A DNA stretch of 64,000 nt, from positions 55,068,336 to 55,132,335 of the forward strand of contig NC_081183.1 of the NCBI RefSeq assembly GCF_029867415.1. The letters are read 5' to 3'. The notes beneath the pieces are model-generated. The model made no database searches, was not told where the DNA came from, and was given only the letters and a program-made list of their open reading frames with translations. Shown one piece after another: positions 33,071 to 45,300 of the stretch (its first letter is position 1; the number at the start of each line of letters is the position of its first letter). This DNA comes from Vicia villosa (Eukaryota > Streptophyta > Magnoliopsida > Fabales > Fabaceae). A program made the translations under genes and the position numbers.

Positions 33071-34199
33071 ACCTCAAAAGTTCATCGGTAATGTTCTCTG
33101 TATACTTGTGTTGGTTTTTATTACAGAATAAAAGTAAAGGAATTTTAGTGTGACACATTATAATTTATGGTTTTGTTATGTGCTCTATCATTTTGTATTA
33201 AGAATCTTGGGTGTGTAAGAATACTCTTGAGATAAAAGAAGCTGGAAGCTGTGTGGCTTTAGTTTGTTGTATGCTTGTTTAAATGTTGTTACTTTGTTAA
33301 CAGAAAACTTAATGTTGTTTCTTGGTAAGCTAATCAGGTCTATTTGTGTTCTAGACCAGAACAGAACGATTAACGAGTTCTTTATATAACACAAAAAATC
33401 CGAATTTACTTCAAGCATTGACGAGTTCACTATTTAATGTAACACATTGTAAATTTAAATGCAGTCTTTGGTTTGCGAAGTACACGAGAGTACACGCTAT
33501 AACCATATGTGTGTCTGTCTTGTTAATGTCAAATACACATTTTTCACCTAAGTGAGCGTCAAATACATAAATTTTTAGAATGAAACTTCAAATACCTTAG
33601 CAAAGTAACTATTATGGCTAAAGTTGCAACTATTTCATCACAACATTACTTGCCATATGATGATAAAAAATATATATATTTCGTAAGAACTTGGTTTGGT
33701 ACCACATCTAACGCTCACGCTGCTACCAGACAAACATCATTAAGTTCAAACAAGATATCAATAAACTAAATGGTTTTTAGTCCTCTCATTATGTTTCCAA
33801 TATGCCATGGTGTTTCCTTGGTTGTAGATAGAAACAACATTTCATCAAATGATGTCATGGTGCTCCTTTTTTCTACGTTTAGTATATTCAGTTTAGTTTT
33901 TCTATAGTATCTTGCAAACAAGAGACCGTAAGAAACAAGAGGTATACATTTTTTTAGTCTTCTTATGAGACCGAATGCATTGGAGATATGATGTAAGCTT
34001 TTAGAACATATGATGTAGATGATTTTAAGGATATAATTTTATTTGAGAGAAATGCATATGATTTTGGAGATGTTTTGATTAATATTTACTGCTTTGAGAA
34101 TATGATGTACTAGAACATTTTAATTGTCATTGCCAATTTAATTGTTACAGTTCTGATAGATGTATACAAGACTTACTTGAATTTAATTTTATTGAAAAA
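33071..34199. other. Gene-free interval
   Basis: No supported coding region, RNA gene or repeat structure seen. Short minus-strand frames at 33188-33430 have no recognisable domain. Confidence 0.45.
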
Positions 34200-34229
34200 C
34201 TAGTAGAAGACCCGTGCTTCCGCACGGGT
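34200..34229 (-). other. Helitron 3' terminal hairpin and CTAG end
   Basis: A perfect 8-bp stem (34210-34217 with 34222-34229) with loop TTCC on the plus strand, positioned 6 nt from the terminal CTAG as in plant Helitrons. It acts as the transposition terminator in rolling-circle models. Confidence 0.85.
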
Positions 34230-35839
34230 AAATTCATTTCTTTCTTAGATTATTCCATAAGACTTAGTTGTTACTGATATATAATTGTTATAATAAAATT
34301 ACTAATAACTATAAATATTTAAAAAATAAGTATATAACAAATCTTTGATATGATAAATCTAATATGTCTAATAATTATAAATATTTACAAATATTGTTAT
34401 TGATTATAATAAAAATGTATTTTGGTGGTAGTGACCCGTATTTACAAATATTTTTATTGATTAAAATAAAAAGGTATTGTGGTGATAGTGGCCCGTGAAA
34501 ATGTTAAATTTAAGTGATAAAATTCACATGAATTATATATATGTTGATGAAATGTATCCATTAAATAGTATTACATTACAAACCCTTATGATGCTAAATA
34601 GCTCTACCATATTTAGACGAAGAAGAAACAAACAAACTTCTAACTTGGAAGAGAAAATTAATTTTAATTTTTAAAATAAATCCAACTTGTAAGAGAGAGA
34701 TAATGTATAGATTGTAATATTTGATTGATAAGTGTAAAAGAAAAAATTATTAGAACATTATAAATGATAAATTAAGAATTAATTAAATATTATCAAATTA
34801 TCAAATGAACATAAAAATTGGTTACCCAATCATAAGATATATGCTGACATGATTTGATTCCCAAACAAAAGTGTTAAAATGGAAAGTACATATGGTTTGA
34901 TTCCCAAAAAATTCATAACATGGATTAATACTCAACCCAATAACAGAAAATTGTATAAGACAATGGTTCATTGTTACATTGATATGCATAATCTTCAATT
35001 AGCCATTAGTTGATGATCCGGTATAATACATTAGAGTATAAATCCTAAAGATTAACTTATTGGCTCAAGTAAAATCATTCCTTTTGTTAAAATCAGTGAT
35101 CTTTTTTTTTTGGGCTCAAACATAATTTATTACACTTGTATTATTTTCCATAAAATTGAAAATACTTCAATGAATATATTTTCTAAACAACCGTCAAAAC
35201 TCTTGTTACTGACTTTTTCCACTCACACTTGTTGATAAATCAAACGTGAAAGTAATAGTAATATACAAAATAAAAGGAAATAAATGTCACTATTTCTTCA
35301 AATCCTTTCCTAAAATGACTAACTCTTTCACTGACATCTATTCCATGATTGCACTGCGCATGTATCTTTTACACTTTACAAATATCTTTTGGCCGCTGTA
35401 GTTTGAGTTTGGAAGAAAGAAAAAGTAGAGGCATATTGATGTCAAAATAATTTCAAATAGTTTCCCCAAAAACACTGTAAATATTAAGCTTGCAAACCTG
35501 CACTGAACATGCTCCAAGTTAGATTCCTTCAAACAATGCATCATTCAAGACCAACATATTTCAATCTTCAAGAAAGGACAATTCAAAGATAAAAATTGAT
35601 GGAAGAAAGGCACACCAGTTCAATGCAGTGCACTGTTATCCAAAACTCAAATCGAAAGGGCAATTTTGAGAAGAACAAAACATATGTACCTAAAGGCCAA
35701 TCTAAACAACCATAAACAAAGCATAAAAATACAAGTTAGATTTGCATACCAAAATAATTCAGCATGTATTTCAACACAACATGTCAACATAGTCCATGGC
35801 ATTCCAAATGGTTACTCAGAGCAAGCACACCAAAAATAA

Positions 35840-35970
35840 ACTCATGAACATTCAAAATTACTAAACCAAACTTGCTAATACCGAAAACATCTACGCTGAA
35901 CCAGACTTGCTAAACACAAACATCCAAAAATACTGAACCAAACTTGCTAAACATGAACATTCAAAAATAT
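35840..35970. repeat. Degenerate ~50-bp repeats inside the Helitron
   Basis: Variants of AACCAAACTTGCTAA, each followed within about 20 bases by GAACATTCAAAA or a similar phrase, occur about three times. Copies differ by small indels. Short internal repeats are common in Helitrons. Confidence 0.6.
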
Positions 35971-36483
35971 TAAGAGTAGAATAAATGTTGTTGCAAGAGC
36001 TTCTAATGGACAGAGTGTGACAAAAAAATAAGAATAAGAAAATAAGGGACTTTTGTAATATTATAAATAACAAAGAAGAAACTTGAAATCGAAGGATAAA
36101 AAGCTGAGTTATATAAACCGTTATTGCAACAATTCAATATCAATTCACAAATCACAATCAAAGCCTCAACATAAAATCAACACAACAACAATGCTATAGC
36201 AAGAAATCAAAGAAAACAGAAGAGAAAGAATCAAGAAACCGGCAAAGGCATTTCAACGAACACTTTGTAAGCAAGACTAAAGCAGAATTTTCTTATCCTT
36301 GTCGCTTTAACATATGAATAATCCTCCAATTCAGATTCATAATTGCTTCTTGTGTATTTAATTCAAACCAAAGCAGGTCAGAATCATAATCTATAGCGAA
36401 ATCGTAACTATGTCGAAACCACAAAAACGAAGCTTACATTGTTTAAACTATAACACAAATCAATGTTGAAACAAAACAACACT

Positions 36484-36787
36484 TGAGGCTCTTGAAACTG
36501 GTTATTCATTGTATTTCCAACTATAAGATCGGCTGGAAGGTTCTTCAAAAACCACACGTGGCTTCGAATCTCAGGCATACGTATTCTCTGTGTTTCAAAA
36601 CATTGTTAGTTTCCAATTGAATGATAATGAAACAACTTTTGAAAAAAAAACATAATTTTAACCTACATAAAAAGCACATAAGTTTCAACTGTGCAGGGTC
36701 TGCAACAAAGATCCTTGAGATTAGATGGAGGCACTTGGGAGATATTTGAACATAATCAGGAATTGAGTATTGGACTTTCAAAATCCT
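36484..36787 (-). pseudogene. Captured SnRK2 protein kinase exons
   Basis: The minus strand carries two exons of a plant SnRK2 Ser/Thr kinase. Exon A (36787-36689, 99 bases, 33 codons) encodes [20 protein letters not shown] and [11 protein letters not shown], the end of the kinase C-lobe; it is preceded by an acceptor TTCTTGCAG. Exon B (36587 to about 36484) encodes [20 protein letters not shown] and [10 protein letters not shown], continuing into the segment after the catalytic domain; it is preceded by GAAACACAG. The roughly 100-bp intron between them is retained, so genomic DNA was captured rather than a cDNA. The donor after exon A reads CAG-TT and has lost its GT. Catalytic-loop exons were not found. 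No function is expected. Confidence 0.85.
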
Positions 36788-37704
36788 CTGCAAGAATAAA
36801 TCAGAATTCAAAAACAGCAATTCCATAAAAACAAACCACTTGTGTTAACCATGGAGAAATAAAAGATTGAAAAACAAAGAAAAAATATAATAATAAGAAA
36901 TCAAACCATAAACCTTATTGTTTTCCACTATTGCGAGAATCAACGAACAACTCTGTCGTTGTTGCAACTTTACAATCTCAAAACATATCATAGACATTAG
37001 GTTGAATCTGAAATCGAATCTACAGAGAAAAAAGCCATTATAAGTACATAAATAAACAATGAAAAATACTTAATTTCTCTTTACCACTGAAACAAATGTG
37101 TAAGATACCTGATATTGTTGATGAACCGAAATCAGTGGTGGTCGGACAAAGAGATGGGTACCTGAAATTAACCTTGCTGCGAGTTACCTTTTTATAGTAA
37201 GACAAGTGATAGCTCAACAAAAACACATTTTTTCTCGAATCTAAAGGCCTATGCAAGTCAAGAAATTGTGGTTACCTTTTCTACACCAGAATCAGTGAGA
37301 TGTATGGACATGACAAGAATTGTGGTTACCTTCCCATGTGATGAATAGAAAGGCCATGTGATGAATAATACGAATATGGGTTTGATTTTTCGATTTGAGG
37401 TGGTGGAAGATAGGGTAGAAAGAGGGGCGACAACGATTTAGGGTTTGAGGCAAAAGCAAGAGGAGAAGAGGTAAACGGGGGAGAGATAGAAAGGAAAAGT
37501 TGGGGGTATGTCTACAATTTCAGAAAATAGGTGTTTGGACCAATGGGAATGTAACACTTGGTGAAAAGGCTAAAAATTTTGTGTTGTATTTAGTTGATTA
37601 CGAAAAAGCCCTTTTGCCTTTGTAAATGTTATTTGTGCAAGGGACAATTTGGTCAGATTGGTCAATCTCTTAATATATGTTTGTATAGTAGAGTAGATAG
37701 TAGA

Positions 37705-38836
37705 TAGTAGACAACTTAATTTTCTGTAATAGAGCCACTGATCCTTGAGTTGAGGTTGTGCAGGAGTTCTCAAAAGAAATGGTGAATACTATTACTAATG
37801 TTTTTATTAATATATGTCACACATTTCAAAAATATATGCATTTATATACTAAAACTTTAGTAATTGTGCTATTCATTTCTCTAAAAAAAAATGGAAAGGA
37901 TCTAAACTCTTTGTACATGGCTTTGTTTTCCATTTTTTTTCAATGTTTTAATTTGAGCCCACTAATATTACTTTTGCCTGTTGTTGCTAATGGAAGGCTA
38001 TTGTTTTATTTAAGTAAACTAAAATGATGCAGGCAACCTGCTATATGTTCATTTAGTGTCATATCAATTACAAGTTACCAATAAGTCAATTTGTAATTAG
38101 TCGCCAATTACTTACATCAAGAGATGCAAGTATGATAGTAACTTTAAATATTTAATTATAGAGTAACCATAATCCATAGAAAAAATAGTAGTTTTTGTTT
38201 TAAAAAAAATATAATATTAAGTTGTTAAGGGGGAGGTTAGTGTCCAGTGTAAAATTAGAGTTTTAACAGTGTGTCATTTAAAAAGACCTCATGGAAATCC
38301 CAGATTCACCTTTAAAAACTATACTACCCTACAATGACGTTCCCTTACATACCAAATAATTGCATGTCAAATTAGACCAAAAAATAATATTCAAAATTAA
38401 GTGAATATTCAACTTATTATAAAATTGGAGTTTTTCCCTCTATTTCTAGTTTTAGGTTACCTTTTTCCTAAGCCAAAACTTAAAATTATTAAAGTCCAAA
38501 ATACTTATTTTATACTCAAATCGAAATCTATGTGTAACAACCTGCTTACAATACTTCGATAACTATATACAACTTGATAGACTAAACTTTTCGACACACC
38601 TTATGTCAAGCAACATCCAACTTTTACACAAAGCATTACAATTTAACAAAGATCGCTTCGGTAATTGTACCATTCTTTAGCACTGAATCATTCAATTGTT
38701 ATCATTGTGATTAATAAGTGAGCCGCTAAGTATATACATTCTAAATTAATTTGGTTCTGAAGTGTCACAACATGTATAAATAATTTTGTAGAACATTTTA
38801 ATCATTTCCACTGACATATTTAAATTTTAAAGAAAT
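37705..38836. other. Gene-free interval
   Basis: AT-rich sequence without a supported gene. A frame at 37758-38027 has no recognisable domain. Nothing else seen. Confidence 0.45.
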
Positions 38837-39532
38837 GCAAAATTCTTCATCAATTAATAATTTACTAAAGTACACTAATTAAGCTAAAATAAAATCAACA
38901 AAATTAAAGACATAATTTTTTCATGATCCTACCATTAACACTATCATTAAAGATTTCAATCACTTTGACAAACATGGCTTAGGGAGAAAGCAATATAAAA
39001 TTATAAATAGAGGGAGTCTATTTTAAAATTCACTATCTTTTGATGATGTTTTAAATTTAAAAAATATGATAAATTAGTGTCTTTCATAAGAAAGTTGTCT
39101 ATTCACTCATCATAATTGTCCCAGGTTTTGTTATTAAGCCAATATTTATAACAATTTATAGTAATTAGTATTATGATTTTTTAAATAATGTATAATTATT
39201 TCTAATGAATCTAAAATAAATAATGATTCATTATAATTTCTAAAAAGGTGAATTCTTATCTACCCAACTCAAAAAATTGGGTAAGGTTACATCCTTTGTA
39301 AAATGTTTTGAAAACATAAATATTTGTAGTATTTTAATAAATAATTAAATGTGTTAAATGAGATAGAATCATATAATTGGTTGGAGGTACACTACCCAAC
39401 TTTTTGTGATGGGTAGAGAAGTTGTTCCCTTCTAAAAATATAATGTTAAATATAGCTACATTTATAAAGATAGATCAACAAAATTTCTAAAAATAGATCA
39501 ACAAAATTAAAGACATAATTTTTTCATGATCC
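38837..39532 (+). repeat. Left copies of a local tandem duplication, split by the Del array
   Basis: The sequence from GCAAAATTCTTCATCAATT (38837) through ATCAACAAAATTAAAGACAT (about 38892) to TTCTAAAAATATAATG (39430) recurs at 54390-54810. A partial further copy (39497-39532) is cut at GATCC by the Del insertion and resumes at 54325. Thus at least two and a part copies of a unit of roughly 0.6 kb stood in tandem before the insertion. Confidence 0.85.
39247..39429. mobile_element. 183-bp MITE with 9-bp duplication, Mutator-like
   Basis: Flanked by the 9-bp duplication TTCTAAAAA (39238-39246 and 39430-39438). Ends are imperfect inverted repeats (GGTGAATTCTTATCTACCCA and the complement of TGGGTAGAGAAGTTGTTCCC), with an inner ACCCAACT pair. 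The duplicate locus near 54791 has one TTCTAAAAA and no insert, giving an empty site. Nine-base duplications fit Mutator-like elements. Confidence 0.85.
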
Positions 39533-41394
39533 TGTAACACTCCATATTTTCATAATTTAATTTAATTAATTTAAATTGAATTATGGGGAATTAATTGGAA
39601 TTATTGAGGATTAGGAGGAATTAAGCAATTGGGCTTGAGTTGTGATTAGTAAAGAGAGGGTGCATTGGTAGGCCCTATTACTAATTAAAATAATTTTATT
39701 TCTTTTTTAATAAAATAGAGGGAGTTGTGGAATAGAGAAGGTTACAGCATTTGGAAAAGAGAAACACGTGAAAAGAGAAGAGGAGCAGAGAAGTGCGACA
39801 GAGGAAGAGAGAAGAATCAACCTTCAGGTAAGGGGGGACTCTTCCATTTATCTTCTATTATGGGGTTATAGGTACTAGAATGGAATTGAACATGTTGCTC
39901 ATGCAAATTGAGTTATGCTTAGGTTGTAGAGATGTTAGGTTTTGGGAGAATTGATTAATAATGTTGTATTGATCATGTGTGGTGTGAATTGGATGATTGA
40001 AATGTGTTAATTGTGTTTGTGGTTGCCGTTTTGCTGTTATAATGCATTTGGGTGCGAATTGGTATGGATTCGGGTCGATACAGTGTTGAAAAGAATGGTG
40101 TTTTTCTGATACAGCAGCGTAGGAACCGGTTCCCACGTGGGAGGAACCGAGTTCCAGTAGTAGAAACCAGAAGAGAAGGAATTCTGTTCAGCAGGAACCG
40201 GTTCCCATGTAGGTACAGCTTGGTTCCTAGTAGTAAAAATCAGAGAGGAGCTTCTGAAGGATTTCAGGAACCGGTTCCCACGTAGGGAGGAACTGGGTTC
40301 TGCGTGACTTTTTCTAAAACTTTCTTAACTTTGAAAACTCCTAACTTTTAAACCGTAAATCCGATTTTTAGTACCGTTTTGAGCATAGTAACGCTAATCA
40401 AATGATTTACATAATAAAATAGTATTTTGAGTCGTGACTCAAAATTATTTTGAAACACTCGATTTTAATTGGTTGTGGTGGTTTATGCGTACATGTATAT
40501 TATTCGTTATACATGTATTATTGGTATAAAATATATGTTTTACTATGATTGAGAAATAGCATGATTGTGTATAGCTATTGATTATTGTAGTTGATGATTA
40601 TGACATTTGGTTGACTTATGTGGGTGATGAGCATGTTATGGTTGATACACGCATTTCATAATCATTGTGTGGCTGATCCTTGACGATGGTGGATCAGTGG
40701 TAGCTAATTCCCATTGTGTGGAATTAGTGAGTGGGTGTTGCCGTAGCCTTGACGATGGTGGATCGGTGAGATGGGTTATCCCAGATTTTGGTACCACGTG
40801 TATGTAGTTGCATTGCATTAGGCTACTTGTGTTATTATAACATGAATGGAAGATTGTCCAATGTTATAATATGTGTTGATTGTGTGTTTGTTGTACTGAT
40901 TGTGTGGTTGAGAATCTGATCGTAACTGTAATTGGGTGAATAGCATGTGATTGATATTTTATCATCTATATCCTATAACATTGGTTAAATGCGAATGAGA
41001 CTCACCCTTACTGTTGTTATTTTTCAGATTGAGGAGTAGCTCTTGTACTTGGTGAGGAATAGCTCGTCAAGTAGTTCGTTAGAGTTAGTTGGGTCCGTGT
41101 CATGCTCTGGTCGTGTAACACTGGGGACGTCGTTTAGAGTTAATTGTTAAACTCTTTTATTTGGGTGTTTTATTACGGTGGTGTTTTAAAGTCTATGACT
41201 TTGGATGTTGCATTGTTCAGATGTTAAAGATATTTCCGCTGTGTTAACATGATGATCTGAATAATTTTGGTTTAACGTTCCTTTTATGGCATGACATGAG
41301 TTTTTGTTTTGATTATATGGAAGTTGTAATGCCCTTTTCATGTTTTACTCTGATTATTGTTTAATATTATGCGGGGTATTAGAAGGGTGTCACA
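39533..41394 (+). repeat. Del array LTR 1 (1862 bp)
   Basis: Starts TGTAACACTCCATATTTTCA after GATCC and ends GGTGTCACA before the PBS. Contains three GGAACCGGTTCC palindromes (40122, 40194, 40267) and two CCTTGACGATGGTGGATC copies (40678, 40747). Compared with LTRs 2 and 3 it lacks a block of roughly 46 bp near 40497. Confidence 0.92.
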
Positions 41395-41398
41395 ATAG

Positions 41399-41410
41399 TG
41401 GTATCAGAGC
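41399..41410 (+). promoter_or_regulatory. Primer-binding site, Del body 1
   Basis: TGGTATCAGAGC, the standard complement of the initiator tRNA-Met 3' end, four bases after the LTR end. Confidence 0.92.
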
Positions 41411-41531
41411 ATAGTCAGTCGTTTGAGTCAGAGTCTTAGTGTCGGTTAATCCCTCATATGCGATTAGTGTAAGGTTAATACTATCAATACTTCTTGTTCT
41501 AATGAATATTGTTTTAATATTTAGCAGAACA

Positions 41532-42254
41532 ATGGCCGGAAGAGGAGGAAGAAACGACGACGTGATTGCTGAGGCTCTGGGTATGATTGCTGGTGTGCTG
41601 GGAGGGAATGCCAATAGGGCTGGTATTGGTGTTGACAGGCAGTTAAATAGTTTTCAGAGGAAAAACCCTCCATTATTCAAAGGCACTCACGATCCCGAAG
41701 GCGCTCAGGAGTGGCTAAAAGAAATGGAAAGGATCTTCCGAGTGATTGATTGTGATGAAAATCTGAAAGTGAGATATGGTACTCACATGCTGTCTGAAGA
41801 AGCTGATGATTGGTGGATGGCTAGTAGAGATGAATTGCAAGCTGCTGGTGTTGCAATTACTTGGGCTGTGTTCAAGAGAGAATTATTACGGAGGTACTTT
41901 CTTGAGGATGTTAGAGGCAGGAAAGAGGTTAAATTTTTGGAGCTGACGCAAGGTAACATGACCGTGCCGGAGTATGCGTCCAAGTTTGTTGAGTTGGCAA
42001 AGTATTATGTCCACTATAACAATGATGAAGCTAGCGAGTTCTTGAAGTGTGTTAAGTTTGAGAATGGTCTCCGTGACGAGATTAAACAGGGTATCAGATA
42101 TCAGAGGATTCGCAGGCTTGTTAATTTGGTTGACTGCAGCCGAATCTTTGAAGAGGACAATATTAAGCTGAAGTCGTCACACTCTCGGGAGTTAGTCGAC
42201 AGGAAAGAGAAGAAGCATATGGATCGTGGTAAACCGTATGGTAAAGGTAACTAG
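41532..42254 (+). pseudogene. Del body 1 gag, truncated by nonsense
   Basis: Capsid/nucleocapsid precursor. Start at the ATG at 41532 (MAGRGGRNDD), 31 codons inside a longer frame, because the other body shares it and it fits the family. The retrotransposon-gag domain is clear (FKGTHDPEGAQEWLKEMERI, YVHYNNDEASEFLKCVKFEN). A CAG to TAG change at 42252-42254 stops the frame just before the zinc knuckles; the other body has CAG there. A 13-base deletion near 42355, between AAGTG repeats, breaks the first knuckle region further on (CFKCGEPGHRIHEC is still readable at about 42310). Confidence 0.9.
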
Positions 42255-42307
42255 AAAACTGGAGGCTGGAAGAAGCCTAGTGGGGGACACTCAAGTGCTC
42301 CTATTAA

Positions 42308-45300
42308 GTGCTTCAAGTGTGGAGAACCTGGACATCGCATTCACGAGTGCAAAAGTGTTATAAGTGTGGTAAGGCAGGCCACATTGCTATTGAGTGCAAA
42401 GGAAACAATGTAACTTGTTTCAACTGCGGAGAAGAGGGCCATATTAGTCCTAAGTGTCCTAAGCCAAGGAAGAATCAAGCTGGTGGTAAGGTGTTCGCCT
42501 TATCTGGTTCCGAGACTACTCCAGAGGATCGGATGATTAAAGGTACGTGTTTTATTCATGGCACACCTTTAATTGCGATTATAGACACTGGCGTGACACA
42601 CTCTTTTATTTCTATGGATTGTGCTAAAAGGTTGAATTTAGAAATATCTGATATTAATGGGAGTATGATCATTGACACTCCTGCGTCGGGTTCAGTGACT
42701 ACTTCGTTTGCTTGTTTGAACTATCCAATTGATATTTTTGGTAGAGAGTTCGGAATGGATTTAGTGTGCCTTCCGTTGGAGCAACTCGATGTTATTATGG
42801 TAATGAATTGGTTACAATTCAATCGAGTTCATATCAATTGTTTCTCGAAGACGGTTATTTTTCCTGAAGATGAAAGTGTGGAAGGTTTGGCGATGACTGC
42901 TAGACAGATAAATGAAGCAGTTAAGGACGGGGCTGCCGTGTTTATGTTGATTGCATCCATGGAAGTGAAGGAGAAAGTGGTGAGAAGTGAATTACCGGTA
43001 GTATGCGACTTTCCCGAAGTCTTTCCAGATGATGTTAGGGAGTTGCCACCAGAGAGGGGAAGTGGAATTTGCTATTGAGTTAATTCCGGGAACTAGTCCT
43101 GTGTCGATGGCACCTTATCGTATGTCGGCATCAGAATTGGCTGAATTGAAGAGTCAATTGGAAGAATTACTTGAGAAGGAATTTATCCGTCCTAGTGTTT
43201 CACCGTGGGGTGCACCGGTGTTACTAGTAAAGAAGAAAGAAGGCTCAATGAGGCTGTGTGTGGATTATAGACAGCTGAATAAAGTTACTATCAAAAATCG
43301 GTATCTGTTACCGAGGACTGATGATCTAATGGATCAATTGGTTGGGGCGTGCGTGTTCAGTAAGACTGACTTGAGGTCGGGATATCATCAGATTCGGGTG
43401 AAGATAGACGATATTCAGAAGACTGCATTTAGAACGAGGTATGGTCATTACGAATATACTGTGATGCCATTTGGAGTTACTACTGCACCTGGTGTTTTTA
43501 TGGAATAATATGAATAGGATCTTTCATCCCTATCTCGATCAGTTCGTAGTGGTATTTATCGATGATATTCTAATATATTCTAAGAGTGAGGAAGAACATG
43601 CAAATCATCTTAGAGTGGTATTAGAATTGCTGAAAGAGAAGAAACTGTATGCTAAACTGTCAAAGCGTGATTTCTGGTTAAGCGAAGTAAGTTTCCTTGG
43701 ACACGTGATTTCCAAGAATGGTATCCCCGTAGATCCAACAAAGGTAGAAGCTGTGTCTCAGTGGGAAGCTCCGAAGTCAGTTTCTGAAATCCGTAGTTTT
43801 CTTGGTCTGGCGGGTTATTATTGAAAGTTCATTCAAGGTTTTTTCAAGGTTAGCATTACCGTTAACTAAGTTGACTAGGAAGGGTCAAGCGTTCATCTGG
43901 GATTCTAAATGTGAAGAAGGATTTCAAGAGTTGAAGAGGAGGCTGACTAGTGCGCCGATCTTGATTTTGCCAAATCCGGCGGAATCCTTTGTTGTGTATT
44001 GTGATGCTTCATTGATGGGATTAGGAGGTGTGCTAATGCATAATCAATAGGTAGTCGCTTATGCGCCGAGACAACTCAAAGTGCATGAGAAGAATTATCC
44101 GACTCACGACTTAGAGTTGGCAGCAGTTGTATTCGTGTTGAAGTTATGGAGGCATTATCTGTATGGTTCAAGGTTTGAAGTATTTAGTGATCACAAGAGA
44201 CTGAAGTATCTCTTTGATCAAAAAGAGCTAAATATGAGACAAAGAAGATGGTTAGAATTTCTCAAGGATTATGATTTTGGGCTGAATTACCATCCAGGTA
44301 AAGCAAACGTTGTTGCCGATGCTTTGAGTAGGAAGTCCTTGCATATGTCTATGTTAATGGTGAATGAATTGGACTTAACTGAACAATTCAGAGATTTGAG
44401 TTTAGTATGCGAAGATACTCCTAACAGTGTTAGATTGGGTATGCTGAAGCTGTCTAGTGGTATTCTGGAAGAAATCTGAGAGGGTCAGAAGACTGATGTA
44501 GAGTTGGTTGATAAGTTGACTCTGATTAACCAAGGTAAAGGAGGTGATTTCAGAATCGACGAGAATGGTATCATGAGATTTGGCAATCGTGTTTGTGTTC
44601 CTGATGTTGTCGAATTGAGAAGAAGTATTCTTGAGGAAGGACATCGGAGTGGATTGAGTATTCATCCTGGTGCTACAAAGATGTATCATGACTTAAAGAA
44701 GCTGTTCTGGTGGCCTGGAATGAAAAAGGAAATAGCTGAATTTGTCTATGCTTGTTTGACTTGCCAGAAGTCGAAGATTGAGCATCAGAAGACGTATGGA
44801 GCTATGCAACCGTTATTTATTCCTGAATGGAAGTGGGATAGTATATCTATGGATTTTGTTTCTGGATTGTCAAGAGCGGTGAAGAATTGTGAAGCTATTT
44901 GGGTTATTGTGGACAGATTGACGAAGTCTGCTCACTTTATACCGATGAGAATGGATTATCCGATGGAGAGATTAGCTCAATTGTATATTGAGAAGATAGT
45001 AAGTCTGCATGGTATTCCTTCGAGTATCGTGTCAGATAGAGATCCAAGGTTTACATCTCGATTCTGGGAAGGTTTGCAGAAGGCTTTGGGTACTAAATTG
45101 AGGTTGAGTTCTGCTTATCATCTCCATACTGATGGTCAGACTGAAAGGACAATTCAGTCATTGGAAGATTTGTTACGTGCTTGTGTATTGGAAAAAGGTG
45201 GTGCATGGGATAGTTATTTGCCGTTGATCGAATTTACCTAGAACAATAGTTCTCATTCGAGCATTGGTATGGCTCCATTTGAAGCTTTGTATGGTAGGAG

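Larger units (their letters stand above)
34200..37704 (-). mobile_element. Non-autonomous Helitron with captured gene fragment
   Basis: The 3' end on the minus strand is canonical: an 8-bp hairpin ACCCGTGC-GGAA-GCACGGGT (34229-34210), six bases, CTAG (34203-34200), then the host T at 34199. The 5' end is a TCTACT-repeat start followed by CTCTACTATACAAAC, beginning after an A at either 37697 or 37704; TCTACTAT-type starts and insertion between A and T are Helitron rules. No target duplication is expected. No Rep/helicase is encoded, so it is non-autonomous and about 3.5 kb. It carries SnRK2 kinase exons (36484-36787). Confidence 0.8.

Noticed and set aside
36900..37260. Further SnRK2 exons upstream in the Helitron
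   Set aside because: Translation gave no kinase motifs; only the two exons at 36484-36787 are supportable.
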